From Gp13-AA77 sp036521995 (lineage in GTDB: Bacteria; Acidobacteriota; Terriglobia; UBA7540), in contig DATDGR010000252.1 in assembly GCA_036521995.1 (NCBI GenBank), positions 1-20,378 of the forward strand: a DNA stretch of 20,378 bases, written 5' to 3'. Shown here one piece after another: positions 13,767 to 20,378 of the stretch. The position numbers and the translations under genes are program-made. A model generated the notes under the pieces. That model ran no database searches and was not told where the DNA came from. It saw only the letters and a list, made by a program, of their open reading frames with translations. Each line of letters begins with the position of its first letter. The stretch's first letter is position 1.

Positions 13767-15593
13767 ATGTGTGGAATCGTTGCCTATACCGGGCGCCAGA
13801 CAGCCCGCGAGATCCTGATGGACGGGCTGAAGCGGCTCGAATATCGTGGCTACGACTCAAGCGGCATTGCCATCCTCGATTCGAAGATGCCTTACCTGGC
13901 GAGGGCGGTCGGCAAGGTGGCTACGCTCGACCAACGGGTGAGCTACGATGCGCCGCCCGGCTCTACCGGCATCGCACATACCCGCTGGGCCACGCACGGA
14001 AAACCCACCGAGGTCAACGCCCACCCGCACACCGACTGCACGGGCAAGATCTTCCTCGTCCACAATGGCATCATCGAGAACTACCAGGCACTGAAGAAGA
14101 AGCTTCTGTCCGGCAACCACACCTTCGCCAGTGAGACCGACACCGAGGTTTTGGTTCACCTGATCGAGTCCGCTTACGCGGGCGATCTCGAGGTCGCGGT
14201 CCAGAAGGCTCTTCTGCAGGTGCAAGGCACGTTCGGCATCGCCGTGGTCCATGCCGAGCGGCCCAGCGAGATCATGCTGGCGCGGCGCGGGAGCCCCATC
14301 GTTCTGGGTATCGGAGAGGGCGAGTCCCTGGCAGCTTCGGACGTCTCCGCTCTCGCCCGGCACACGGACCAAGTGGTCTACCTCGAAGACAACGAGGTAG
14401 CCCGAATCGAGCCCGGGCAGTTCCGGATCAAGACCCTCAGCAACCAAGCTGTCAATCGGGGGCCCACCCAGCTTGAAGCCGGTCTCGAATCCGCCGATCG
14501 CGGAGCGTTTGCTCACTACATGCTCAAAGAGATCTTTGAGCAGCCGGAGGCGGTAGAGAATGCGTTGCGGGGCCGCGTCAACCACTCCGAGGGTGTGGCG
14601 AAGCTGGGAGGGCTTGAGTCGGTTTTCGACCGCCTGCTGCAGGCCCGTCACCTGATCATCGTGAGCTGCGGCACCAGTTACTATGCGGGACTCTACGCGC
14701 GCTACGTCTTTGAGGCTCTCACCGATTTCACCGTGGAAACCGAGCTCGCCTCCGAGTTCCGCTACCGCAAGCTGAACATCCGGCAGAACACGGTAGTGCT
14801 CGCCATCAGCCAAAGCGGTGAGACGGCGGACACGCTGGGCGCCTTACGCGAAGCCCGGCGCAAGGGAGCGCTGATCCTCGGCTTGGTCAACGTGGTGGGC
14901 AGCAGCATCGCGCGCGAAACCCACGCCGGAGTCTATTCCCACGCCGGCCTCGAGATCGGCGTGGCCAGCACCAAATCGTTCACCACGCAGCTTACTATCC
15001 TGACGCTGATGGCCGTGCTGGTGGGCCGCAGCCGCGATCTCTCCTACGAGCAGGGCGAGGCCGTCCTGGGCGGCCTGGAGCAGGTACCGGACCAGATTCG
15101 CGAGATTTTGGCCGGCGCCGAACGCGTCCGCCGCCTGGCGGAGAAATATTGCCAGGCCAGCCACTTTCTCTACATCGGCCGCAAGTATCACTACCCGATC
15201 GCGCTCGAAGGGGCCTTGAAGCTCAAGGAGATAGCCTACATTCACGCCGAAGGCTACGCCGCCGGCGAGATGAAGCACGGGCCCATCGCGCTCATTCATC
15301 CGAGCTTCCCCACCATGGCGCTCGCGCCCGAAGACGGCGCCTATGAAAAGGTGGTCTCCAACATTGAGGAGATTCATGCCCGCGAGGGCCCGATTATTGC
15401 CGTGACCACCGCCGGAAACACTCGCCTGGCATCGCTGGCGGACGACGTGATCGAAGTGCCCTCGAACCACGAAATCCTCACCCCCGTACTGACCGTGGTA
15501 CCGCTCCAGCTCTTTGCCTACTATTGCGCCGTGCTGCGGGGCTGTGATGTGGACAAGCCTCGCAACCTGGCTAAGAGCGTCACTGTGGAGTAG
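13767..15593 (+). CDS. glmS: glutamine-fructose-6-phosphate aminotransferase (isomerizing)
   Basis: This cytoplasmic enzyme makes glucosamine-6-phosphate from fructose-6-phosphate and glutamine, the entry to peptidoglycan and LPS amino sugars. The 608-residue length matches the family. The nucleophile Cys2 follows the initiator Met (MCGIVAYTGR). The class II glutaminase domain covers about 1-220 with HTRWATHG and HNGIIENY. The isomerase part has two SIS domains: the first with SCGTSYYAG near 300, SQSGET near 350 and ASTKSFTTQ, the second with EGALKLKEIAYIHAEGYAAGE in two overlapping motifs. The C-terminal loop PRNLAKSVTVE carries the conserved Lys603. Start ATG has GGAG upstream. It follows the 114-aa gene by 27 bp. 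No glmS ribozyme-like element was identified, but I could not fold the leader. Confidence 0.97.
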   Translation: MCGIVAYTGRQTAREILMDGLKRLEYRGYDSSGIAILDSKMPYLARAVGKVATLDQRVSYDAPPGSTGIAHTRWATHGKPTEVNAHPHTDCTGKIFLVHNGIIENYQALKKKLLSGNHTFASETDTEVLVHLIESAYAGDLEVAVQKALLQVQGTFGIAVVHAERPSEIMLARRGSPIVLGIGEGESLAASDVSALARHTDQVVYLEDNEVARIEPGQFRIKTLSNQAVNRGPTQLEAGLESADRGAFAHYMLKEIFEQPEAVENALRGRVNHSEGVAKLGGLESVFDRLLQARHLIIVSCGTSYYAGLYARYVFEALTDFTVETELASEFRYRKLNIRQNTVVLAISQSGETADTLGALREARRKGALILGLVNVVGSSIARETHAGVYSHAGLEIGVASTKSFTTQLTILTLMAVLVGRSRDLSYEQGEAVLGGLEQVPDQIREILAGAERVRRLAEKYCQASHFLYIGRKYHYPIALEGALKLKEIAYIHAEGYAAGEMKHGPIALIHPSFPTMALAPEDGAYEKVVSNIEEIHAREGPIIAVTTAGNTRLASLADDVIEVPSNHEILTPVLTVVPLQLFAYYCAVLRGCDVDKPRNLAKSVTVE

Positions 15594-15688
15594 CGAATCA
15601 CACCCTCGCCCGATCACGCCATCGATGTCACTCGTGGTACCCTAGACGTGGAGGCCTTTGGACTTACTCGAGGGTCCCGCTGGGTGCG

Positions 15689-16918
15689 ATGCGTATTATC
15701 CTTTACAGCGGCAAGGGGGGCGTAGGCAAAACCAGCATCTCCGCGGCTACCGGCCTCGAGCTGGCGCGCCGGGGGTACCGGACGCTGGTGATGTCGGTCG
15801 ATCCCGCCCACTCCCTCAGTGACTGTTTCGACCTTGAAAAGTCGCTGATGGATCATGAGGGGGGCCGCGCCCTGAGCGTGACCAAGAACCTGTGGATCCA
15901 AGAGGTGGACGTTCAGGAGGAGATCGGTCGCCACTGGGACGCAGTCTACGGCTATGTGGCCGGACTGCTCAACGTCTCCGGCCTGGAGCAAACTCTGGCC
16001 GAGGAGCTGGCCATCTTCCCCGGCATGGAGGAGGTGAGCTCTCTCCTTTATGTGAACCAGTACGTGCGGGAAAAGACGTTTGACGTAATCCTGCTGGATT
16101 GCGCGCCCACCGGCGAGTCGCTGCGTTTCGTCAGCATTCCCACCACCCTCGAATGGTACATGTCCAAGATCTTTAAAGTGGAGCGCGGGGTAGCCAAGAT
16201 CGTCCGGCCCATGCTCAACTCCTTCAGCTCCGTGCCTCTGCCCCAGGAGAGCTACTTCGACAACCTGCAGGAGTTGCACCACAAACTCGAAGGCATTGAC
16301 AAGCTGCTGGCCGACCCCAAGGTCACCACCGTGCGCCTGGTGACCAATCCTGAGAAGATGGTGCTGAAGGAGACGCAACGCGCCTTCACCTTTTTCTGTC
16401 TTTACGGGCTCACCGTGGACGCGGTGATCGTCAACCGCATCCTGCCCGCCGGCCTGCAGGACAGCTTCTTCAGCGCCTGGCGCGAGACCCAGGAGCGTTG
16501 GACCCAAGCGATTGAGGAGTTTTTTGCTCCGGTGAAGGTTTGGCGGGTTCCGCTTTTCCAGGACGAAGTGCTTGGGACCGAGCGCCTGCGCGCGCTGGCC
16601 AGGACGCTCTTTGCCGACCGCGACCCTTCGGAGCGCTTCTACCACGAGGCGCCCTACCGCTTCCGCAAATCGGACGGCAACTATCAGCTTCGCCTGCGCC
16701 TGCCTTTCGTTTCCGGCAAGGACGTGAGTCTTCACAAGTATCTCGACGAACTCATCATTCGAATCGGCCCCGTCAAGCGCCACGTCGCGCTGCCGCAGCG
16801 CATGGCCCAGCTTGAGCCGCTCAGCGCGCGCGTGACAGATGGCGAACTGGTGGTGGTTTTGGGGAGGAATGAAGATGCCAAGACCCAAAAGACCTCAGAG
16901 AAAATCCGCTCGGCGTGA
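15689..16918 (+). CDS. ArsA/Get3-family ATPase
   Basis: This 409-residue soluble P-loop ATPase has a single ArsA unit. The deviant Walker A GKGGVGKT lies at 8-15, switch I SVDPAHSLSDCFD at 36-48 and switch II DCAPTGESLRF at 137-147. The adenine-binding region has TNPEKMVLKETQR and VNRILP. From about 317 the protein continues into an ArsA-type HSP20-like C-terminal domain (YQLRLRLPFVSGKDVSLHKY, ending GELVVVLG), then a short Lys/Ser-rich tail. No arsR, arsB or arsC gene is nearby, so arsenite export is not supported by context; a client-targeting or chaperone-like role of the Get3 type is an inference. It starts 95 bp after glmS, and its 3' end overlaps the next small gene by 44 nt. Confidence 0.9.
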   Translation: MRIILYSGKGGVGKTSISAATGLELARRGYRTLVMSVDPAHSLSDCFDLEKSLMDHEGGRALSVTKNLWIQEVDVQEEIGRHWDAVYGYVAGLLNVSGLEQTLAEELAIFPGMEEVSSLLYVNQYVREKTFDVILLDCAPTGESLRFVSIPTTLEWYMSKIFKVERGVAKIVRPMLNSFSSVPLPQESYFDNLQELHHKLEGIDKLLADPKVTTVRLVTNPEKMVLKETQRAFTFFCLYGLTVDAVIVNRILPAGLQDSFFSAWRETQERWTQAIEEFFAPVKVWRVPLFQDEVLGTERLRALARTLFADRDPSERFYHEAPYRFRKSDGNYQLRLRLPFVSGKDVSLHKYLDELIIRIGPVKRHVALPQRMAQLEPLSARVTDGELVVVLGRNEDAKTQKTSEKIRSA

Positions 16919-17135
16919 GCCTCCGCAGATTCCCCCTCTCGCGTTCTGGTTCATGCGCGAAATTCTTCCACTACTGCGCCGGCGCCGCCGGCCGCCCTCG
17001 AAGTCAGCTCAGCACTTCAAGAACGCAGGCATTGAAATGTTGGAAGCGATGCGGGCCTGCCTGGACGAGGCCATCGTGTGGCTGCGCAAGGAGGAACGGT
17101 CGGAGCCGATAAGGAGGATTGAGGTGGAGGACTAG
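16875..17135 (+). CDS. small basic hypothetical protein overlapping the ArsA-like gene
   Basis: This 86-residue protein starts at ATG 16875, with GGGGAGGA 6 nt upstream; that ribosome site decides against longer starts at 16839 or 16869. Residues 1-45 are strongly basic and Pro-rich (MPRPKRPQRKSARR, later RRRRRPP), with a short hydrophobic stretch LAFWFM between. Residues 45-86 form an amphipathic helix (HFKNAGIEMLEAMRACLDEA, then IVWLRK) and end acidic. The AGIE-L-A-R-LD pattern reminds me of small helical proteins found near similar genes in Acidobacteria, an unverified recollection. The 44-nt overlap suggests coupling to the ArsA-like ATPase and perhaps a physical link. No known domain. 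Confidence 0.7.
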   Translation: MPRPKRPQRKSARREPPQIPPLAFWFMREILPLLRRRRRPPSKSAQHFKNAGIEMLEAMRACLDEAIVWLRKEERSEPIRRIEVED

Positions 17136-17233
17136 GCCCAAATCACTTGCGCCGTCACGTTGACAATGGTAGGCATCAGTGCCAGCAAGCTGAATGTAGC
17201 TGACTGAAGGCGGCCGGCTAGTGTTTTGCTCTT

Positions 17234-17986
17234 ATGAGGATTCGAGTACTTTTCTTCGGCTTGGCGCACGATGTTACGGGATTCCAAGAAGAGCAGATCG
17301 AGCTGTCGCAGGGCCAAGCCCTCGGTGACCTCCGGCATTGCTATGAGGCGAGATTTCCACGGCTGGGAGACATGAGCGGATCGCTGCTCACGGCCGTGAA
17401 CCAGGAATTTCGCGAGCGCTCCTGGCCGCTGAAGGACGGAGATGAAGTGGCTTTTCTGCCCCCCGTCAGTGGCGGGCATGACGGTGACGGCGCAAACGAC
17501 GACTTTTTCCAGCTGACTCGCGATCCAATTCCGACCGCGCAGCTTACGGAGAGCCTCAAGGCGCCGGAAGACGGCGCCGTGGTGGTTTTCGAGGGCATTG
17601 TGCGCAATCATCTCGGCCAGCGCCGCACGCTCTACCTGGAATACGAGGGTTACGAATCGATGGCGGTCGGCAAAATGGAAGAAATCGGCCGCGAGGTCCG
17701 GGCCAAATTTGCCATCGACCGGATCGGTATGATCCACCGTCTCGGACGAATCGAAATTGGTGGAACCAGTGTGGCGATTGTTGTCACCTCCGAGCACCGG
17801 CGGGCGGCCTTTGAGGCTTGTCACTATGCCATCGACCGGCTCAAGCAGATCGTGCCCATCTGGAAGAAGGAGTATTTTGCAGACGGCGCCATTTGGGCCG
17901 AAGGCGAAGGCGTTGCGGGCCGCGAAGCCGTTCTGATTCAGGAAAAAACGGGAATTCAGGACTCTACCAGCACGATTCGCAAGTAA
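17234..17986 (+). CDS. MoaD-MoaE fusion, molybdopterin synthase
   Basis: Molybdopterin synthase adds sulfur to precursor Z (cPMP) using a small sulfur-carrying subunit (MoaD) and a catalytic subunit (MoaE). Here both are in one 250-residue chain. Residues 1-81 are the ubiquitin-like MoaD part, ending FLPPVSGG with Gly80-Gly81. A short Gly/Asp-rich linker (HDGDGANDD) joins the MoaE part from about 90, with VVFEGIVRNH (Arg124), EHRRAAF and the active-site PIWKKE (Lys211, Lys212). MoaD normally needs a free C-terminal Gly for thiocarboxylation, so the internal GG implies cleavage, as reported for mycobacterial MoaX, or another sulfur route. TTGACA at 17160 is a possible -35 without a good -10. 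No other moa genes are in the window. Confidence 0.93.
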   Translation: MRIRVLFFGLAHDVTGFQEEQIELSQGQALGDLRHCYEARFPRLGDMSGSLLTAVNQEFRERSWPLKDGDEVAFLPPVSGGHDGDGANDDFFQLTRDPIPTAQLTESLKAPEDGAVVVFEGIVRNHLGQRRTLYLEYEGYESMAVGKMEEIGREVRAKFAIDRIGMIHRLGRIEIGGTSVAIVVTSEHRRAAFEACHYAIDRLKQIVPIWKKEYFADGAIWAEGEGVAGREAVLIQEKTGIQDSTSTIRK

Positions 17987-18074
17987 TATATCAATGAGTC
18001 TACACGACCGTCAGCCTCTCCACCTTGTACTTCCATCGCAAGACCAAGCCGATCCTGGCAACGACCTTCAGAGG

Positions 18075-20285
18075 CTATTCAGGTGCGCGCTGGGCCGAGC
18101 CGTTGGCGAGGGCACGCTTGAGGATATCCTGCATCTGCCGTGAAGCTTGTCTCGCTAGGCGGCCCTGCTCCCGGCCGAGCTCGCCCTGTTGCCGGCCGAG
18201 TTCTCCTTGCTTGGCTCCCAGTTCACCCTGCCGCCTTCCGATGCTGCCTTGCTGGTTGCCGGCCTTGCCTTGCAGGCCTCCGATCTCGCCTTGAATGTCT
18301 CCCAGCTCGCCCTGCAGCCGGCCCAGATCCTCCTGAGTTGCATTCGATCCTAGCTCCCGGATCATCGCCTCCAGCTTTTTGAGCCGGGCTTCGAGATCGC
18401 TGGGTACCTGGACACGCACCTTTTCCATTTGCTCGCCCATGGCCTCTTGCTGGCGGCCCAGCTCTTCTTGCTGCTTACCGAGAGCCTCCTGCTTGTTGCC
18501 GAGCTCCTCCATGGGCTCATACAGCTTTTCAGCTGTTGCAACCGCGGCCGCGTCGCGGATCACATAGGAGTCCCCGTTATGAATGAACCAGATGAAGTCG
18601 CCGGGAATCTTCTTCTGCAGCGACTTCACGTCGTCGCGGTCATCGTCCGATCCCGAAACCATGAGAGATTTGCCCTTGACGATGGCAAAGTCCATGCCCT
18701 CGCGGTTGCCGTTGAATATCGAGGTATCTTTGTCTTCGTTGTCCGACGACTCTGCTTCCGGCGGGTTCGCGTGCTGAGGTTCGATCCCGGCGGCCATGGG
18801 CGCTGCGGGCGGGGCTGGCGCCGGCACGGGCATGGCGTTCGGCGCCGCCGGTGCGGGCGGAGCAATTGGCTCTGGTCCTCGCCCGGCACCGAGTCCGGCC
18901 ACGGCTGGAGACGGCGCTGCGGGCGGAGCAGGCGCCTCAACCGGAGCCGCCGGAGCAGGCGGCTGCGCGGGCGCTTCCTGGATGAGGTGCAACGGTGGTG
19001 AAGGCGACGGATATCCACCCAGCACTGGACGTGTGGCCGCCGTGAGGTACACGATGGGCGCCGCCAAAAGCGCCATCAGGAGCAGGACCGGCGCTTTCGG
19101 TCCGCGCGCCGATTTCCGGCCCGGGGATAGAACGTTCTCAATACGGTTCTTGGCGTTTGCTCCGCGGGCCATGGAGACCCCTTGCAGCTTCACACGACCT
19201 TGGCGGGTTGCGATTGCACCGAAAAAACTCATGAGAACCTCCGCGTAGTAGGTGGGTTCAGCGCCGGCGCCGAGAGCAGCCGCATCGCTTGCTTGCTCAG
19301 CTAGGTCCGCCAGACGGCCCTCCAGCCACCAGCCGAGCGGACTGAACCAGAACACGCTCCGGTAGATCAGTGACAAGGTCCGCGTCAGCGAATCCTTCCT
19401 CTTCACGTGCGCCATCTCGTGGGCGATGACCGCGGACAGCTTGGCGTTCTCCCATGCGTGCCATCCACTCGGGATCAGAATCACGGGCCGTACCACTCCG
19501 AGCGTGAGGGGCACCGTCACCGCCGTAGACTCGGATAATACCGGCTTGCGGTCGAGACCCATAGCCAGGGCGTGCCACTCGAGCCAGCGCAGGGCGCGTG
19601 GATCACTGATTCGGAAAGATCCTCGGCGCAGGCGGCGGCTCAAAACAAGTCCTACGCCCAGCCGCGCCAGCAGAAAGGAGAGCACGAGGAGGTAAACAGC
19701 GAGCTGCAATACGGATATCAGCGCAGCCTTCGACATCGGCGTCAGCGCCGGCTTCAGCATCGACTGAGGGTGGGGCCCGAACTGTGGCCATCCGCTGGAA
19801 GTATGACGCTGCCGCGGCCATCCGGGCGTGACGGCCTGGGAGACTGCCCCAGAGTCAAGGCTGGTGCCGGCGCTGACGGCGGTGGCTGCCCAATGGCTGG
19901 CGAGCGAATCGATAGCGGTCTTCGCCCTTTGCTCGGGCAGCGCTCGCGCAGCGCCAGCCGCGCGCACGAGGCGTGCCGCCCGAGCCGTCCTTTCGATCAG
20001 TTCGCTGTTCCGCAGCCAGTTCGGCAGCCCGGCTCGCATGGCCATCATCGCCCTGCCCGCCGGCACCCGCAGCGGCACTGCGGGCAGCAGCCATCCAAGC
20101 AGCGGCAGGACCAGGACGGCGTAGAGTACGCCCGTCCACACGGCCAACTGAGTCGAAGTGCTCTTCACGCGCAGCACTCGCAACGCGACCGCAGCCGCGC
20201 AAGTCAGCACGATGGCACGCAGCGCAGGGTCTGCCAGATGACGGATCACTTCGGGGGAGCGCTCGATGATCGCTTGCGGAGTCAC
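18075..20285 (-). CDS. BlaR1-like M56 metallopeptidase with Pro/Ala linker and heptad-repeat tail
   Basis: This 736-residue membrane zinc peptidase is of the BlaR1/MecR1 type, which on sensing a signal inactivates the partner BlaI-like repressor. Membrane helices lie at about 20-40, 48-70, 187-212 and 400-416. The M56 catalytic motif HEMAH is at 289-293, with likely third ligand Glu330 in LAEQASDAAA. The loop between the second and third helices (about 70-185) is unusually long. After the last helix comes a Pro/Ala-rich linker (427-500), an acidic stretch, a small domain at 530-580 (FAIVKGKSLMV, then GDFIWFIHNGDSYVI) and glycine heptads from 595. No penicillin-binding sensor domain with SxxK/KTG motifs is visible. 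GTG 20285 has GGAGGG 6 nt upstream. It starts 2 nt after the repressor gene ends. Confidence 0.88.
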   Translation of the reverse strand: MTPQAIIERSPEVIRHLADPALRAIVLTCAAAVALRVLRVKSTSTQLAVWTGVLYAVLVLPLLGWLLPAVPLRVPAGRAMMAMRAGLPNWLRNSELIERTARAARLVRAAGAARALPEQRAKTAIDSLASHWAATAVSAGTSLDSGAVSQAVTPGWPRQRHTSSGWPQFGPHPQSMLKPALTPMSKAALISVLQLAVYLLVLSFLLARLGVGLVLSRRLRRGSFRISDPRALRWLEWHALAMGLDRKPVLSESTAVTVPLTLGVVRPVILIPSGWHAWENAKLSAVIAHEMAHVKRKDSLTRTLSLIYRSVFWFSPLGWWLEGRLADLAEQASDAAALGAGAEPTYYAEVLMSFFGAIATRQGRVKLQGVSMARGANAKNRIENVLSPGRKSARGPKAPVLLLMALLAAPIVYLTAATRPVLGGYPSPSPPLHLIQEAPAQPPAPAAPVEAPAPPAAPSPAVAGLGAGRGPEPIAPPAPAAPNAMPVPAPAPPAAPMAAGIEPQHANPPEAESSDNEDKDTSIFNGNREGMDFAIVKGKSLMVSGSDDDRDDVKSLQKKIPGDFIWFIHNGDSYVIRDAAAVATAEKLYEPMEELGNKQEALGKQQEELGRQQEAMGEQMEKVRVQVPSDLEARLKKLEAMIRELGSNATQEDLGRLQGELGDIQGEIGGLQGKAGNQQGSIGRRQGELGAKQGELGRQQGELGREQGRLARQASRQMQDILKRALANGSAQRAPE
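18159..18326 (-). repeat. eight in-frame heptad repeats, consensus LGxxQGE
   Basis: Residues 654-709 of the M56 protein are eight consecutive 7-residue units: LGRLQGE, LGDIQGE, IGGLQGK, AGNQQGS, IGRRQGE, LGAKQGE, LGRQQGE, LGREQGR. Glycines recur at two fixed positions of each heptad, unusual for an ordinary coiled coil. Confidence 0.9.
18420..18503 (-). repeat. four in-frame heptad repeats, consensus LGxQQEx
   Basis: Residues 595-622 of the M56 protein form four heptads (LGNKQEA, LGKQQEE, LGRQQEA, MGEQMEK). They are separated from the eight-heptad block by about 31 residues of ordinary charged helix. Confidence 0.85.
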
Positions 20286-20287
20286 GG

Positions 20288-20378
20288 TCAGCCCTCCTTC
20301 CTGTGGGCAATTTTCTGCGCCAGCCGCTTCAGCTCCTCGCCGTCCAGCACGTCGTTTTCAACCATCCCAACCAGCAAC
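20288..20378 (-). CDS. BlaI/MecI-like repressor, C-terminal end only
   Basis: The last 29 or so codons of a minus-strand gene are visible: LLVGMVENDVLDGEELKRL, then AQKIAHRKEG and TGA at 20290-20288. The pattern of a short helix after a VEN-x-L-x-x-EEL motif and a basic end matches the dimerisation-domain C-terminus of BlaI/MecI/CopY winged-helix repressors. The stop lies 2 nt before the GTG of the BlaR1-like M56 gene, the standard blaI-blaR1 order, which supports the call more than the short sequence itself. The DNA-binding domain is outside the window. Confidence 0.75.
   Translation of the reverse strand, partial: LLVGMVENDVLDGEELKRLAQKIAHRKEG

Noticed and set aside
13767..13790. glmS ribozyme in the leader
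   Set aside because: glmS is preceded only 27 bp upstream by another gene, leaving no room for the ribozyme fold.
13857..14813. Minus-strand open frame (318 codons) opposite glmS
   Set aside because: It is a shadow of the glmS coding strand, with no domain and no ribosome site.
15614..16888. Long minus-strand open frame (424 codons) opposite the ArsA-like gene
   Set aside because: It lies wholly across a clearly conserved plus-strand ATPase. Long antisense frames are expected in GC-rich DNA with strong third-position bias, and no motif is recognisable.
17160..17188. Promoter with TTGACA before the MoaD-MoaE gene
   Set aside because: The -35 matches perfectly, but the 16-18 bp spaced positions (around CAGCAA) do not resemble a -10 element, so it was not listed as a feature.

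Overview
The window looks like a chromosomal piece of an Acidobacteriota genome (Terriglobia-like). The base composition is GC-rich, and two tandem permeases belong to the ADOP family (acidobacterial duplicated orphan permease, two FtsX-type halves, no ATPase gene beside them). A MoaD-MoaE fusion, a BlaI/BlaR1-like M56 pair and an Mla-type ABC operon fit the same assignment. This placement rests on gene content, not on a marker-gene tree.

Layout. 1-4713 (+): two ADOP permeases, the first cut by the window edge. 4714-5200: no secure gene, but a good sigma70-like promoter, a 10-bp hairpin, a short doubtful ORF, a C7G6 near-palindrome and an AT-rich block bounded by perfect 11-bp inverted repeats. 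5200-6248 (+): remnant of a Thr/Ser/Gly-rich surface or pilus-associated protein, lacking its N-terminus and frameshifted near the 3' end. 6306-9114 (-): mlaE-mlaF-mlaD-like lipid transport operon, with a divergent promoter region shared with 9343-11357 (+). That unit is aguB-aguA, overlapping by 4 nt, which converts agmatine to putrescine. 11358-11968: no plus-strand gene, but a very clear intrinsic terminator for minus-strand transcription with a small ORF just upstream. 11969-13031 (+): a CpsB/YwqE-type PHP phosphoesterase and a 91-aa hypothetical protein. 13032-13394: palindromes and a TATAAT box. 13395-15593 (+): a 114-aa hypothetical protein and glmS. 15689-17135 (+): an ArsA/Get3-like ATPase and an overlapping small basic protein. 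17234-17986 (+): the MoaD-MoaE fusion. 18075-20378 (-): a BlaR1-like M56 metallopeptidase with an unusual heptad-repeat tail, preceded 2 nt upstream by the end of a BlaI/MecI-like repressor gene.

Functionally the region mixes housekeeping genes (hexosamine, molybdopterin and polyamine synthesis) with envelope genes (Mla transport, ADOP permeases, CpsB, M56 sensor). I see no tRNA, rRNA, CRISPR array, phage module or transposase gene. The oddest items are the AT-rich inverted-repeat block beside the decayed surface gene, the terminator-backed minus-strand unit at 11457-11619, the Ser in place of the Walker B Glu in the Mla ATPase, and the glycine-heptad tail on the M56 protein.
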